DNA of 64,000 bases from Gnetum montanum. Lineage: Eukaryota; Streptophyta; Gnetopsida; Gnetales; Gnetaceae. Under the pieces are notes generated by a model. That model saw nothing but the letters and a program-made list of their open reading frames with translations, ran no database searches and had not been told where the DNA came from. Shown piece after piece: positions 24,600 through 34,439 of this stretch. The stretch spans positions 210,111 to 274,110 of the forward strand of contig MNCI01013916.1 of assembly GCA_015680685.1 (NCBI GenBank), in the 5' to 3' direction. The position numbers were made by a program, and so were the translations under genes. The first letter of the stretch is position 1; each line of letters starts with the position of its first letter.

Positions 24600-25320
24600 T
24601 GATCACTATTTGCATTATGTTCATTTTTGGCATTACAGTTACTGTTTATATTATTTTAATTGTTTGCATCATATTTACTGTTCACATTCACATTGTGTCT
24701 ACTATTTATATTATGTCCATAGTTTACATCATGGTTTTTGCTTGCATTGATTATCTACCGCTTTGGCCCAGGATGGCCTTAAACTAGCACCATGGCCCAA
24801 AATGGTCTTAAACTACTACAATGGCTTGGAATGGCCTAAAACTAGTGATGGCTTGAAATGGCCTTAAACTACTACAATGGCTCGGAATGGCCTAAAACTA
24901 GCAATGGCTTGGAATGGCCTTAAACTACCATTACAACCCACTAAGGCCTAAAACTGGCAACTCCACTTCTCAAGAAATAGAAAAAAATTAAAAAACATTA
25001 TCATTAAGCAGTGGCCCGAAATGGCCTTAAACTATTGTTGCGGCTCGAAACGGCCTAAAACTAGCATGGCCCAAAATGGCCTAAAACTAGCAACTCTATT
25101 TCCCTAAAAAAAGGATAACAAGAAAATAAAAAATAAAAAATCATCATTAAGCAACGCCTTGAAATGGGCTAAAACTAAAACAAGAGGCTCTCAACGGGCC
25201 CAAAAAGAAAAAAATAAATATAATGAAATAAATTGTTTCACATTAGATTCTTCATCAAATTTCAGTCCACTAATAATGTTTACAAAAAATTAAATCCAAA
25301 AACAAAAATAAAAATCTTGC
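24600..25320. repeat. Spacer with irregular GGCCTTAAACTAGCA motif array
   Basis: From 24,765 to 25,190 the phrase ATGGCCTTAAACTA or its variants (GGCCTAAAACTAGC) recurs about nine times at 25-60 bp spacing. The preceding 24,600-24,740 is T-rich with repeated TTTACATCAT-like phrases and gives a spurious hydrophobic ORF. The interval lies between the protease end and the antisense exons. Confidence 0.85.
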
Positions 25321-25480
25321 GCTACCACACTATAAGTCTTCAGCACCATCACCATTTTCTGTTCCACTAGGTCCTGCACCTTCATTTGGATCTTGCATAA
25401 GGCATAAAATAAAACAATGAATCAAAATTATAACAAAGGCTCTCATAAAATCAACTATGACACAATAAAGAGTGACTAAC

Positions 25481-26301
25481 CTAAGATGGCCCCGCATCCA
25501 TTTCGGGGGGTATCCTATCCATGCCAGCTACAAGACATTGCAAGATCTCCTCCTCAGTGAGGTTGGCCCAATCTCCCTCTCCCAGATCAGTGCTTGCTGC
25601 AACTTTCCCTTTCTCCACAGTTATCCATTTAGGTGGTCCTAGGGAAAAGGTGGCGGTGGTGGTCTCCCCAGTAGGTAGGGTCATTTCCCTTTCAGGAGAT
25701 TCACTAACCATCACCTATTACATGAACTTCTCATAGGCCTCGAAAGTGCCAATGACGTCAAGGAATAGCTTATGGGTATGCAACTCAACTGAAGCATCCC
25801 AGTATTATTTATGATAGGTGGCATGTTCCATTTTATACATATGTTTATGGTTCTTTTGTGCCTATCCCCATTCGTACACCTTTGCACTATAATCCTTCCA
25901 GTCTTGGTTCTTCTGGGCCAGAAGGTCCATCTGCATGTGCTATTGAATAATCTCGTGAGTGGCCTCATTTTTACTTCGTACGACTATCTAATATCTTGCA
26001 TAGTTAATAATGGTCGTATGCCAACTACCATTGCAAGTGTCATGGGCCAATAGAAATTCATTCCTGGACCGAAGGTCCTCCAAATCAGGGGTTAGGTTGG
26101 CCTTCTCTTTCTCAAGTTTCTGTACCCTCTTCAAGAGGTCCTCATTAACACACCTACACTCCCATAAGGAGTGTGTTGAGTACAATGCACATTTACTCAT
26201 TTCATCATATATATGATGAGGCACCTTGGCTACCTCTAGAGGGAATTCAGGCATAGCGTTAACCTCAACGACCTGCCTAGGATTCCACTTGAGATGAGAA
26301 G
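25481..26301 (-). pseudogene. Main exon of the antisense ORF
   Basis: A single minus-strand frame spans this exon. Open parts are 25,988-26,308 and 25,481-25,714; the middle is crossed by TAG and TAA codons that look like former Gln codons. The first third has a Leu/Glu/Lys heptad pattern (K-L-E-K-E-K). The middle is Trp/Tyr/His-rich and the end is acidic with a P-P-E-M-D motif. The acceptor is TGATTGGTAG just upstream; the donor candidate is TTAG|GTTAG at 25,481. I do not recognise a family. Confidence 0.6.
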
Positions 26302-26952
26302 CTACCAATCACACGTGGGAAAGCGTTAGTTACGATGACACAACAAAGAAATGAAACAATGTAGAGAGCCTAACATAGCAATTCCAATGTACCTATCTCA
26401 AGATCGATCTGCCTTAGGCAATCGATCATGTCATTAACCATCCCCTTCATAAAGGTAAATTTATTGGGGGTACTCGGTCCATGGCTAGATATGGATCGAG
26501 GAAGAAGGGTCAAGGGAATCAACAATGGTGTTCACTGCACAATAAAACATGTTAGCAATGATGGAGAGGACAACAACAAAGCTGATGAAAAATGACAAAT
26601 GATAGTGCAAAGCTCCTACCCAACAAACCCTCAGGGGTGATAGCAGGGGGATTGCCCATTGACACACTGTCGAGCAAGTGATCAAACTTACCAGCATCAA
26701 ATTGCAGCCCCTCTCCTTCCAGCTGACTCAAAAGTCTGGCAGCATCCTCAACACTCATGTGCCCCTCAAGTACTGAAGCACATTTGGCAAAAAGATCATC
26801 AACAAGGGTCTCTTCCTCTACAGCAAGGACCCCTTCTTCTGTGGCCGAGGCCTCTTCCTCCTCTTTAGCAGGCGTCCCTACTCTAGGGGCCAAAACCTCT
26901 TCATCTTATGATAAAACACAATCAAAGTAAGTAGAATATTCCAACGTAAAAT

Positions 26953-26988
26953 GGGCACTACACTATGCTACGCCACACAGCGTAGTGA
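26953..26988. repeat. Palindrome inside the first aORF intron
   Basis: CACTACACTATGCTACG is followed by a short loop and GCGTAGTG, giving a hairpin stem with its complement. It belongs to the TAGCGTA palindrome family seen in LTR 0 and near the 3' LTR of element 1, and lies within the intron predicted at 26,905-26,993. Confidence 0.7.
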
Positions 26989-27112
26989 CTTACTGAGTAG
27001 AAAGAGCCTCCTACCACTCCTCAACACATTCCTTGGAGAGGTTTCCCAGAGTGTCCCTCACTTCGTCCACCTTGACAAGTTCTCGATGCCTATGTTCACT
27101 TTTGCACACCAT

Positions 27113-27900
27113 TGCTTACTCACAAACTCAAGTGTATTGGTTGTGTCAACTGCTACGCTACACCTCTTATGCTCTCTCGTAACTCGACCTTGCTATGCTC
27201 TGGGTGTGGGCTTTGACAATGAAAATAACAAGTTTAATAGGGGGTAATCCCCTATTTATGGCCAATGCAGTAAAAACAACCATCACTTTCATGTCCCGAA
27301 TAACGCTGAACACCTCTGTAGCGTAGCACTACTGTAGCATAGAACGACCCCGCGACAATGTAACACTCAGCTGCAGTGTGGTGAGTGGGTCCACCAAAAT
27401 TTTCACTCCAGCTTTACGAATTTTACATTATAATAGTCCACTACAACCTCAAAATAGCAACTCTAACATCTCCTTTATATTCTACACCTGTTAGTAGTCT
27501 GCTATGACCTTAAACTAGCAATTTTCAGCATGAAAGCTTACATGTTAATGGTCCGCTATGACCTTAAACTGGAAATATTAAAATCTAATTTTGCATTGTT
27601 ATGGTCCATTACAACCTTAAACTAGAAACCATAACCTCATTTACATTTTAAACCTATTAACGGTTTGTCAAGACCTTAAACTAGCAATTTTAACTTATAG
27701 TGTAGCCCAGTGATGGTCCACCATGACCTTAAATTGGCAATTTTAGCATTTGTCTCACAATATTACATGGTTATGGTTTGTTAAGACCTTAAATTGGAAA
27801 TTTCTTATGTTTCATTATTGCTTTACATATATTCATTACATGCTATAAACAAGTATCACTTGACTTGGTCTATTTGTTTATTGTGATAGGTCCAATCGAA
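27113..27900. repeat. Second PR-RT spacer part with TTAAACTAGCA motif array
   Basis: Between 27,430 and 27,800 the phrase CTATGACCTTAAACTAGCAA and variants recur six or seven times at 50-70 bp spacing. The end of the spacer, TTTATTGTGATAG at about 27,875-27,888, looks like a plus-strand splice acceptor just before the pol ORF. A palindrome-like TAGCGTAGCAC block lies near 27,315. Confidence 0.75.
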
Positions 27901-27902
27901 AA

Positions 27903-30900
27903 ATGGCTATGCATGGTGACCTTTGTTCACCTCTAACCTTGACGGGTCCCCATGGTAGATTTACAAGATGCTTGAATCTAGAATTGGTAGACTTTGAATT
28001 ATCCTCTCATGACACCGTAGTGTCCTTGGAAACATCCCTAGACTGGCTCGAACATCTAGTCTAGACCTTAGACCTAGAGGCTAGGGATGTTACTGAGGAC
28101 CCTCTTATTGAAATCCCTGTAACTACCCCTAGAGGTGAAGCAAAAACCTTGAAAGTTAGCTCCCTATTACATTCACAAGTACATCAAAACATCTCAAAAG
28201 TTTTCAATGATAATGTTAAAGTATTTGCATGGTCATATGATGACATGCTAGGCCTGGACCCGTGGCTCATACAACACAACATTATCCTAAATCTGCATGT
28301 CAAGGCAGTCAAACAAAAGGCTTGCAAAATCAAACTGAAGATAGCACTAGCTATACGCGATGAAATCACCAAACTTTATCAAGCTAGTTTCATTCGAGTG
28401 GTTGATTACTTGGAATGGGTATCAAACATCGTTGTAGTTTCTAAGAAAATGAGAGGTATATGAATTTGTATAGACTTTGAAGACCTGAACAAAGCAATGA
28501 TTAAAGATGACTTCCCATTTCCAAGTATCGATCAACTTATCGACACTACGGTCGCTCATGCCTTACTATCCTTCATGGATGGGTTCTCGGGCTATAAGTA
28601 GATCTGTATAAACCCAAAGCATCAATTGACAACCACCTTCATGACCCCTTGGGGAATCTTTTATTATACAATGATGCCCTTTGGATTGAAAAACGCTAGA
28701 GTAACCTATCAACGAGCGATGACATACATTTTTAGTGACTACCTCTTGGAGAGATTAAACGATTACATTGATGACATAGTAGTCAAGTATGAGGAAGCTA
28801 TTGATCATCCCAATGATCTCAATATAGTCCTCCAACATTGTCATAGGCATGACCTGTGCCTCAACCCCAGGAAATGTATTTTTAAAGTTAAACTGGACAC
28901 ATGCTAGGCTTTGTAGTGTCAGAAATAGGGATACAAGTGGACTTAGATAAAGTGAGGGCCATCATCAACTTAGCACTGCCTACAAACCTTAAAGAGCTAT
29001 GCACGTTGCAAGGTATAGTATAGTTTATGAGAAGGTTTATTACAAGGTTTCCAGACAAGCTACACCCCATGCAACACTTGCTTAAGAAGGGGGTCAACTT
29101 CAAGTGGATAGATCAATTTCAACAAGCCTTCGATAACCTAAAGAAAGAGCTTTTGCATCTCCCAACTATTTACCCACCATAGAGGGATAAGTCTTTCTAC
29201 ATCTACCTTGCCACCTCAGACACATCCATTGCTGCACTACTATGTTAGAAGAGAGATGATAGGTCTGAAATCCCAGTCTACTATCTAAGTGATGCATTAA
29301 TAACTTACAAGGCAAAGTATAATAAGGTAGAAAAATATTATCTCGCCCTAGTATTTATGCTCAAAAATTGGAGGCATTATTTTTTTTGTAGCAAAGTTAA
29401 CATCATATGCAAAAGCAACATACTTCAGGCTATCACAACTAACTTATATGAGAGAAGTAGGATAGCCCGATGCAAAGCTATAATAGTGGAATTCGATTTA
29501 CATTATACGGCACAATCATCAACAAAGGGTCAGGAAATAGCCACACAGCTTACAACTTCACTTGTTGATGATCAGGCAATAACAGAACCCAAATTCCCAA
29601 ATGAACATATTAATAGCCTAAACCCTGTACCATATGATTTCGAAGAAAGTTTACATTTTGATGGCGCTTCAACTACGCAAGGTGGTAGCGTCATCATAAT
29701 TCTTACATTTCCCTTCGAGGAAATTTGACCCTTCACATATTTCTTTACATTCCTTTGCATGAATAATATAGCTAAGTATGAAGGACTCCTTAGAGGCATT
29801 CTAGTTGTTCAAGAGCTAAAGATCCAACATTTGGCAATCCAGGGCGACTCGCAACTAGTTATTAACTAGATCACTAAAGTCTATGCTTGCAAGGCTTCAC
29901 ATTCACAACCTTATTATGATTTAATTAAGAGCCTACTAAAGCACTTTACCACATTAGACATCCAACATGTGCCTCGCAACAAAAACACTATAGCAGATGC
30001 ACTAGCCATGTTACCATTAAACGTGCCATCGCACCTATTTGCCACTTTGCCCGTTTCAATAATAGAATGCACAGATCCTATTACTCAAGCATCACACATT
30101 GCATCTATATGTGCAATAGATACCCAAGAGTGGTACGCCAACATTAAGGCTTACCTTCAATACAACGAACCCCCACATAGCTTGACATCCGCTCAAAAGG
30201 ATGCAATACGAAAGTGAGCTCGTTAGTATGTCCTTGTAGGGGACAACACCTTATGCAAACGCTCCTTTGACAGAATATTGCTAACTTATGTTAGTGGGGA
30301 AGAAGGAAAAAAAATTGTTAATGGATTCCATGAGGGACTATGTGGGGGACACATAGCCCCTAGGGCTATGGTAGCAAAAATTAGATTCCTAGGGTACTAC
30401 TAGCCTTGCATAGAATGATATTGCCTCACCAAAGTTAGGACATGTGATGTATGTCAATGCCATGCAAACCTTATACATGTTTCACCTACCAAATTACATC
30501 CTACATAGATCACGTGGCCATTCCAACATTTGTGACTAGATATTATAGGACCCATCACACCTAAGTCTTCTGCAGGGCATGGCTTCATCATCACCACAAC
30601 CGAATACTTCACAAAGTGGGTAAAGGCTATTCCCCTGAGAAAGACCACATCTCAACAGGTTTTCCACTTTATCCTGGATAACATAGGAACAAGGTTTGGT
30701 CTTCCCATAACTATTGTAATGGAAAATGAGCCATAATTTAGTAGCACAAAAACTAAAACCTTTTGCAACAACCTTGGCATCAAACACTCTTTCTCATCGT
30801 CATACTACCCACAGGCAAATGGTTAGGCAAAGGTAACAAACAAATCCATTATTAACCTTCTCAAAAAGATGCTCAGTAGTAGTAAGAGGCGATGGCATGA

Positions 30901-31405
30901 ACAAATCCTCTATGTGTTGTGGGCTTACCATACGACATGTAGAACAACTACAGGTAAGACTCCTTATAGTATCGTTTATAGATCTGAAGTGGTGTTACCT
31001 CTTGAATTGCAGGTTCCATCACTTTAGATGATCCTCTCAAATATCGTAGACGAGGCTCAAAACAATGAGTCAAGGATCATTGATCTTGACTCTATAGAGA
31101 AGGAGCATGTCCAAACACTTGGTCACATCGAATGGTACCAAGATAAATAATGACAAAAGCACCACTACAATTTACATCAATGATCAATCAAGAAAGGAGA
31201 CCTAGTCCTCAAGGTTGTTCATGAACTTGTGAGCAAGTTCTCAGTCAACTGGGAAGGCCCTTTTGTAGTCACGAAAGCATATGAGAATGGGGCATTCAAA
31301 CTGGCTGACATGAATGCAAAGAGCTCACAAATCCTGTTAACCACTTATATCTCAAGCCATACTACGTTTGACACAAAGGATTACATCAAATACAAAGCAA
31401 GGTAA
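27903..31405 (+). pseudogene. pol: Pol of element 1: RT, RNase H, second RNase H, integrase
   Basis: A nearly continuous ORF runs from ATG 27,903 to TAA 31,403-31,405. RT has an intact Y-I-D-D at 28,764-28,775. One single-base deletion near 28,893 shifts the frame from frame 3 to frame 2, which then holds to the end. RNase H lies at 29,180-29,520. A second, archaeal-type RNase H (F-D-G-A near 29,650; G-D-S-Q-L near 29,850; A-D-A-L-A near 29,995) marks the Tat lineage. The integrase zinc region (H-x-H, C-x2-C) lies at 30,330-30,470. Its catalytic triad is damaged: the second Asp reads Glu near 30,725 and the Glu reads Lys near 30,830. A W-E-G-P-F module lies near 31,250. About 18 in-frame stops occur, most of them TAG. 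Confidence 0.93.
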
Positions 31406-31730
31406 GAAAATCATTCTCTATGACGTAAAACTGGCAAAGAACGTCTACTATGATGTAAAACTAGCACAAATAGTCCACTACAACTATAAACTAGCACAAA
31501 ACGTTCACTATGACTTTAAACTAGCACAGAACGTCCTTGGGCTATGACATAGAACTGGCATCCATAGCATGGTCCACTACGACATTAAATTAGCCATCCA
31601 CCATCCACTACGACATTAAACTAGCACAATAGTCTACTAGGACCTTAAACTAGCACACCACAGTCTGTTAGGACCTTAAACTAGCACACTCAACAGTCTA
31701 CCAAGACTTTAAACTGGGTTCTTAATGTAA
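31406..31730. repeat. TTAAACTAGCACA motif array after pol
   Basis: At least seven copies of phrases such as CTATGACTTTAAACTAGCACA lie at 30-60 bp spacing, directly after the pol stop codon. Comparable arrays lie at 49,200-49,440 and 21,080-21,340 at the equivalent place in elements 2 and 0. Confidence 0.88.
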
Positions 31731-32535
31731 TGCTCCCTAGTGCACATATGTAATTCCTGCAAACAAGCGAGCATGCACACTTCCAAAACTCCTGAACAAC
31801 ATGGGGTGGGACGTTGTAGTTCTAGAATGTAGTTCATGTTGCTAAGGAAACATCCTCTGGAACACATGCAGCATCACCGCCCTTGGCATCTTGCTAATCT
31901 TTTAGAGATGTTGTTTGACATCTTGCTGACCTTCCAATGCTACCACTATGACATCCACTCATCCTAGCAATAGCTCTTGCTATCAGTGCCTAATGCTGGA
32001 GTCCCAGCACTATTGTGGCCTAGCCATAAGGTTGCCATCCTCTAGGCATTCAGCTGTTAGGCTTCTCCCCTTACAGCTAGACTAGATAATGTTTGCCTTG
32101 GGCAAGGAATCCTAAGCACTTGCATCACCACCACTCCTAGTCTCTTCAGTGCCAACTTTTTGGCCTACCATCACCAGAATTGATGCTGGCCTTCCTGCTT
32201 TGGACATTACACACTTCAGAAACAACACTTGCCACTCTGGTGGTGTTCGAAGCAAGCAGGACTTTGCCCTCACTTCACTTGATGGTTACTTTTTTTTTGG
32301 TTTTCTCTCTGTTGTGTTTGCAGGATAAAAGCCAATATGGCATCATGTAGAGATGCATTTCACCATGAGAGCAAGGTATTACACTACTCCAAAGCACCTG
32401 CTTTGATCAGCCTAGCTACTTGAGAGTGCATACCCTACTCTTCCTTTCAGCTAAATTAATCCTTGTTCCGTATACTTGTAGTCTACACTGCTTAGCAGCC
32501 ATGCTAGGAGTTTCCAAAGGTGTTCAAGATTAGTG
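31731..32535 (+). other. 3' untranslated region of element 1
   Basis: Non-coding. The part around 32,280-32,400 (TTGTGTTTGCAGGATAAA, then CATGAGAGCAAG) matches 49,700-49,800 in element 2 and 56,670-56,760 in element 4, so it is a conserved 3' region of the family. TTGCAGG/TTGTAGG looks like a splice acceptor, but no ORF follows. Confidence 0.65.
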
Positions 32536-33431
32536 AAACAGTTCGGCAAGTTTTCTAACTACGAGACCTGTTATGCTACGCTATGCTGCACAGCGTAGTA
32601 GGCCTTGAAAAGACTGATCGGGCACCAAATATGCAAATTAACAATGGCTCAACCTTCCAGGACATCCACCCCACTTCATCCTTGATCCATGAACAGCATG
32701 ACATAGTAAAAATGTGGTAAATCTCACCAAAAGTTGTCTTCATTTGACTGCTATGTTGTGCTATGCTACGTAGTGTAGGACAATGTAGCGAGGTTCTGCT
32801 ATGGCAATGCTTCTGCACAGATTGATCTTGGCAAAGTGAACATGTTTGCTCCTACCCTAACCATCAAGCATGCTTGTTTTGCCATCACGCCAAGACATGA
32901 TCATCATTTTGTGATAAAATTTTTGGAAAATAAGATAATATTCAGGACAAATAGGGTGCTACACTATGCTATGCTACACAACATAGTATAGCGTAGTAGG
33001 GATAGAACACGTGAAGGTCCCCTGCTAAGCAGTTCCAACAAGAGGATTGCACTTGGCTACACTCCGGCCTCCAAGACCAACTATCCCACTTTTCCCTTGG
33101 GTCCCAAGTAAAGTTTCTTGACAAAGCATTGCAAATTAGATAGGAATTCATGTCACACTAGCTACTACACTGTGCTACGTTGCATAGAATAGCATAGTGT
33201 AGCAAGGACACAAAGCACCAAAGTATCCCAAGGATGAACTCAGCAGGTCCCAGGACCTTTCAACATGAAAGATAGGGTTGCAGTTGTTTGCCTAGCCAAG
33301 CCTCAAACAAGTATTCTCAGCTTTCAGGAAAGATATCTTTCAAGATTGGTGGCTACACTACACTATGCTACGCAGTGTAGCATAGAATAGCATGCGGGTG
33401 TTTACGCTATGCTGATACACTGGGCAGCGTC
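32536..33431. repeat. Palindrome-rich segment upstream of the 3' LTR match of element 1
   Basis: Five hairpin-forming blocks lie at about 32,573-32,600, 32,757-32,780, 32,950-32,998, 33,166-33,202 and 33,355-33,395, spaced by 150-220 bp of unrelated sequence. The strongest pairs CTACACTATGCTATG with CATAGTATAGCGTAG, and CTACACTGTGCTA with TAGCATAGTGTAG. The stretch begins with TGAAACAG, like family LTR starts, so it may be the upstream half of a longer 3' LTR. The 5' LTR lacks it. Confidence 0.75.
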
Positions 33432-34415
33432 AAAAATGTAACACTTGTGTGAAAGCCTCAAAACATCTTCGGGTAGCTCCAAAACTTGTTGGCAACGGTC
33501 ACTCCCATCTTGGCACTTCTTCAATGGACAAAATTAACAAGTTTGCTTTGTTTTGCACCACCTTGACTATCCCCAAAATTGTCCCTACACTTGACCTTGC
33601 TCAATAGAGCAAGGAAGACATAGTCCTGGAGCACAGGCTTCACTTTGCATCTACTATTGGCATTCCTTGTAATAAACATGGCAATTCACTGGACTTTGGC
33701 ACTCGTAGCTTGAACGGTATGGTCACAACATAGCAGGTTTCACATCCAGCATCACACAGCAACATGGCATAGTCACATTTGTACCCTGTGGGACCCAAGA
33801 CATGTGGCATCCAAACCATATTTTTCTCCTGCTCCTAGCTTTATAAATACCACGGTGAACAACGCTCAAAGGGTTGTCTTTTGAATCGTTTACTTTTGGA
33901 ATCATCTTTCCTGTAGTTGGCTTTTAAGATTGGCATTTTGACATTTTGGCATTTTGGCTCTCTAGTGATTAGCTTTGGGAAGCAGAAGGCCCCTATTAGC
34001 AAGTTGTTGATAGTAGTTCAAGGAGTTGTGACCATACCACTTCATTGTAAGCTATGCCTATCCATACTATGTATTAGTTGTACACCTTCAGCTAAACAAA
34101 GATTCAATCCCCCAATTTTGGGATGGTGCACTTTCTCACCCAAATTTGTTTCATTTTGTTTTGCTAATATTGTATTTTGCATTATCCTCCATTAGTTTAT
34201 GCTGGTTGCTCATTACTTAACTTACACATAATATCTTTAAAACAAACATTTACGGAAGGTTATTGTACATCGATTAAGTCCCTATCTGATTGACCAGACC
34301 ATTTAGGGCATCCTGTTTCCATTTACTCTAGCACGACCCTCGCACAGATCTGGGGTTAGGTTGTACACTCGGTGACTTCTTGGTGTTCTAGCCACCAATG
34401 TTTTCAGTCACTACA
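33432..34415 (+). mobile_element. 3' LTR (conserved part) of element 1
   Basis: This aligns with the 5' LTR at 21,915-22,911. TATAAATA lies at 33,842-33,849. It ends ...CACTACA at 34,415, after which unrelated sequence (CTTCC...) begins. Divergence between the two LTRs is plainly visible in each line, so insertion is not recent. If the LTR start is TGAAACAG at 32,536, its full length is about 1.88 kb. Confidence 0.85.
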
Positions 34416-34439
34416 CTTCCTTCATAGGTAGCTTCAACT

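Larger units (their letters stand above)
25330..27112 (-). pseudogene. Antisense intron-containing ORF of element 1 (aORF)
   Basis: On the strand opposite gag-pol, a multi-exon gene can be read. Candidate exons are 26,994-27,112 (ATG start; donor GTAAGT), 26,620-26,904 (acidic), 26,393-26,534, 25,481-26,301 (about 270 codons, coiled-coil-like, with five to seven TAG/TAA stops) and a short acidic final exon ending with TAG at 25,330-25,332. The junction 26,393/26,301 keeps the frame exactly, with GT and AG at the intron ends; the first two junctions do not keep frame as read. A comparable acidic/Pro-rich final exon with AG acceptor lies at 63,889-63,963 in element 3, at the same place after protease. 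Function is unknown; the product is predicted soluble, with a coiled-coil centre. Confidence 0.6.
21911..34415 (+). mobile_element. Tat-like Ty3/gypsy element 1, near-complete
   Basis: The order is 5' LTR (21,915-22,911), primer-binding site, shortened gag fused to the protease end (23,292-24,330), spacer, antisense exons (25,330-27,112), spacer, pol (27,903-31,405), 3' untranslated region, palindrome-rich stretch and 3' LTR (to 34,415). Two RNase H domains in one pol are a hallmark of the Tat lineage. The 5' LTR appears truncated on its outer side at the junction with element 0, so no target duplication can be scored. Confidence 0.85.

Noticed and set aside
24599-24787. Hydrophobic 62-codon ORF that looks like a membrane protein
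   Set aside because: It comes from a T-rich stretch of repeated TTTACATCAT-like phrases in the element 1 spacer and is absent at the same place in element 3.
28184-28372. Minus-strand ORF opposite pol of element 1
   Set aside because: Shadow of the RT frame; unlike the aORF it has no splice structure or counterpart in element 4.
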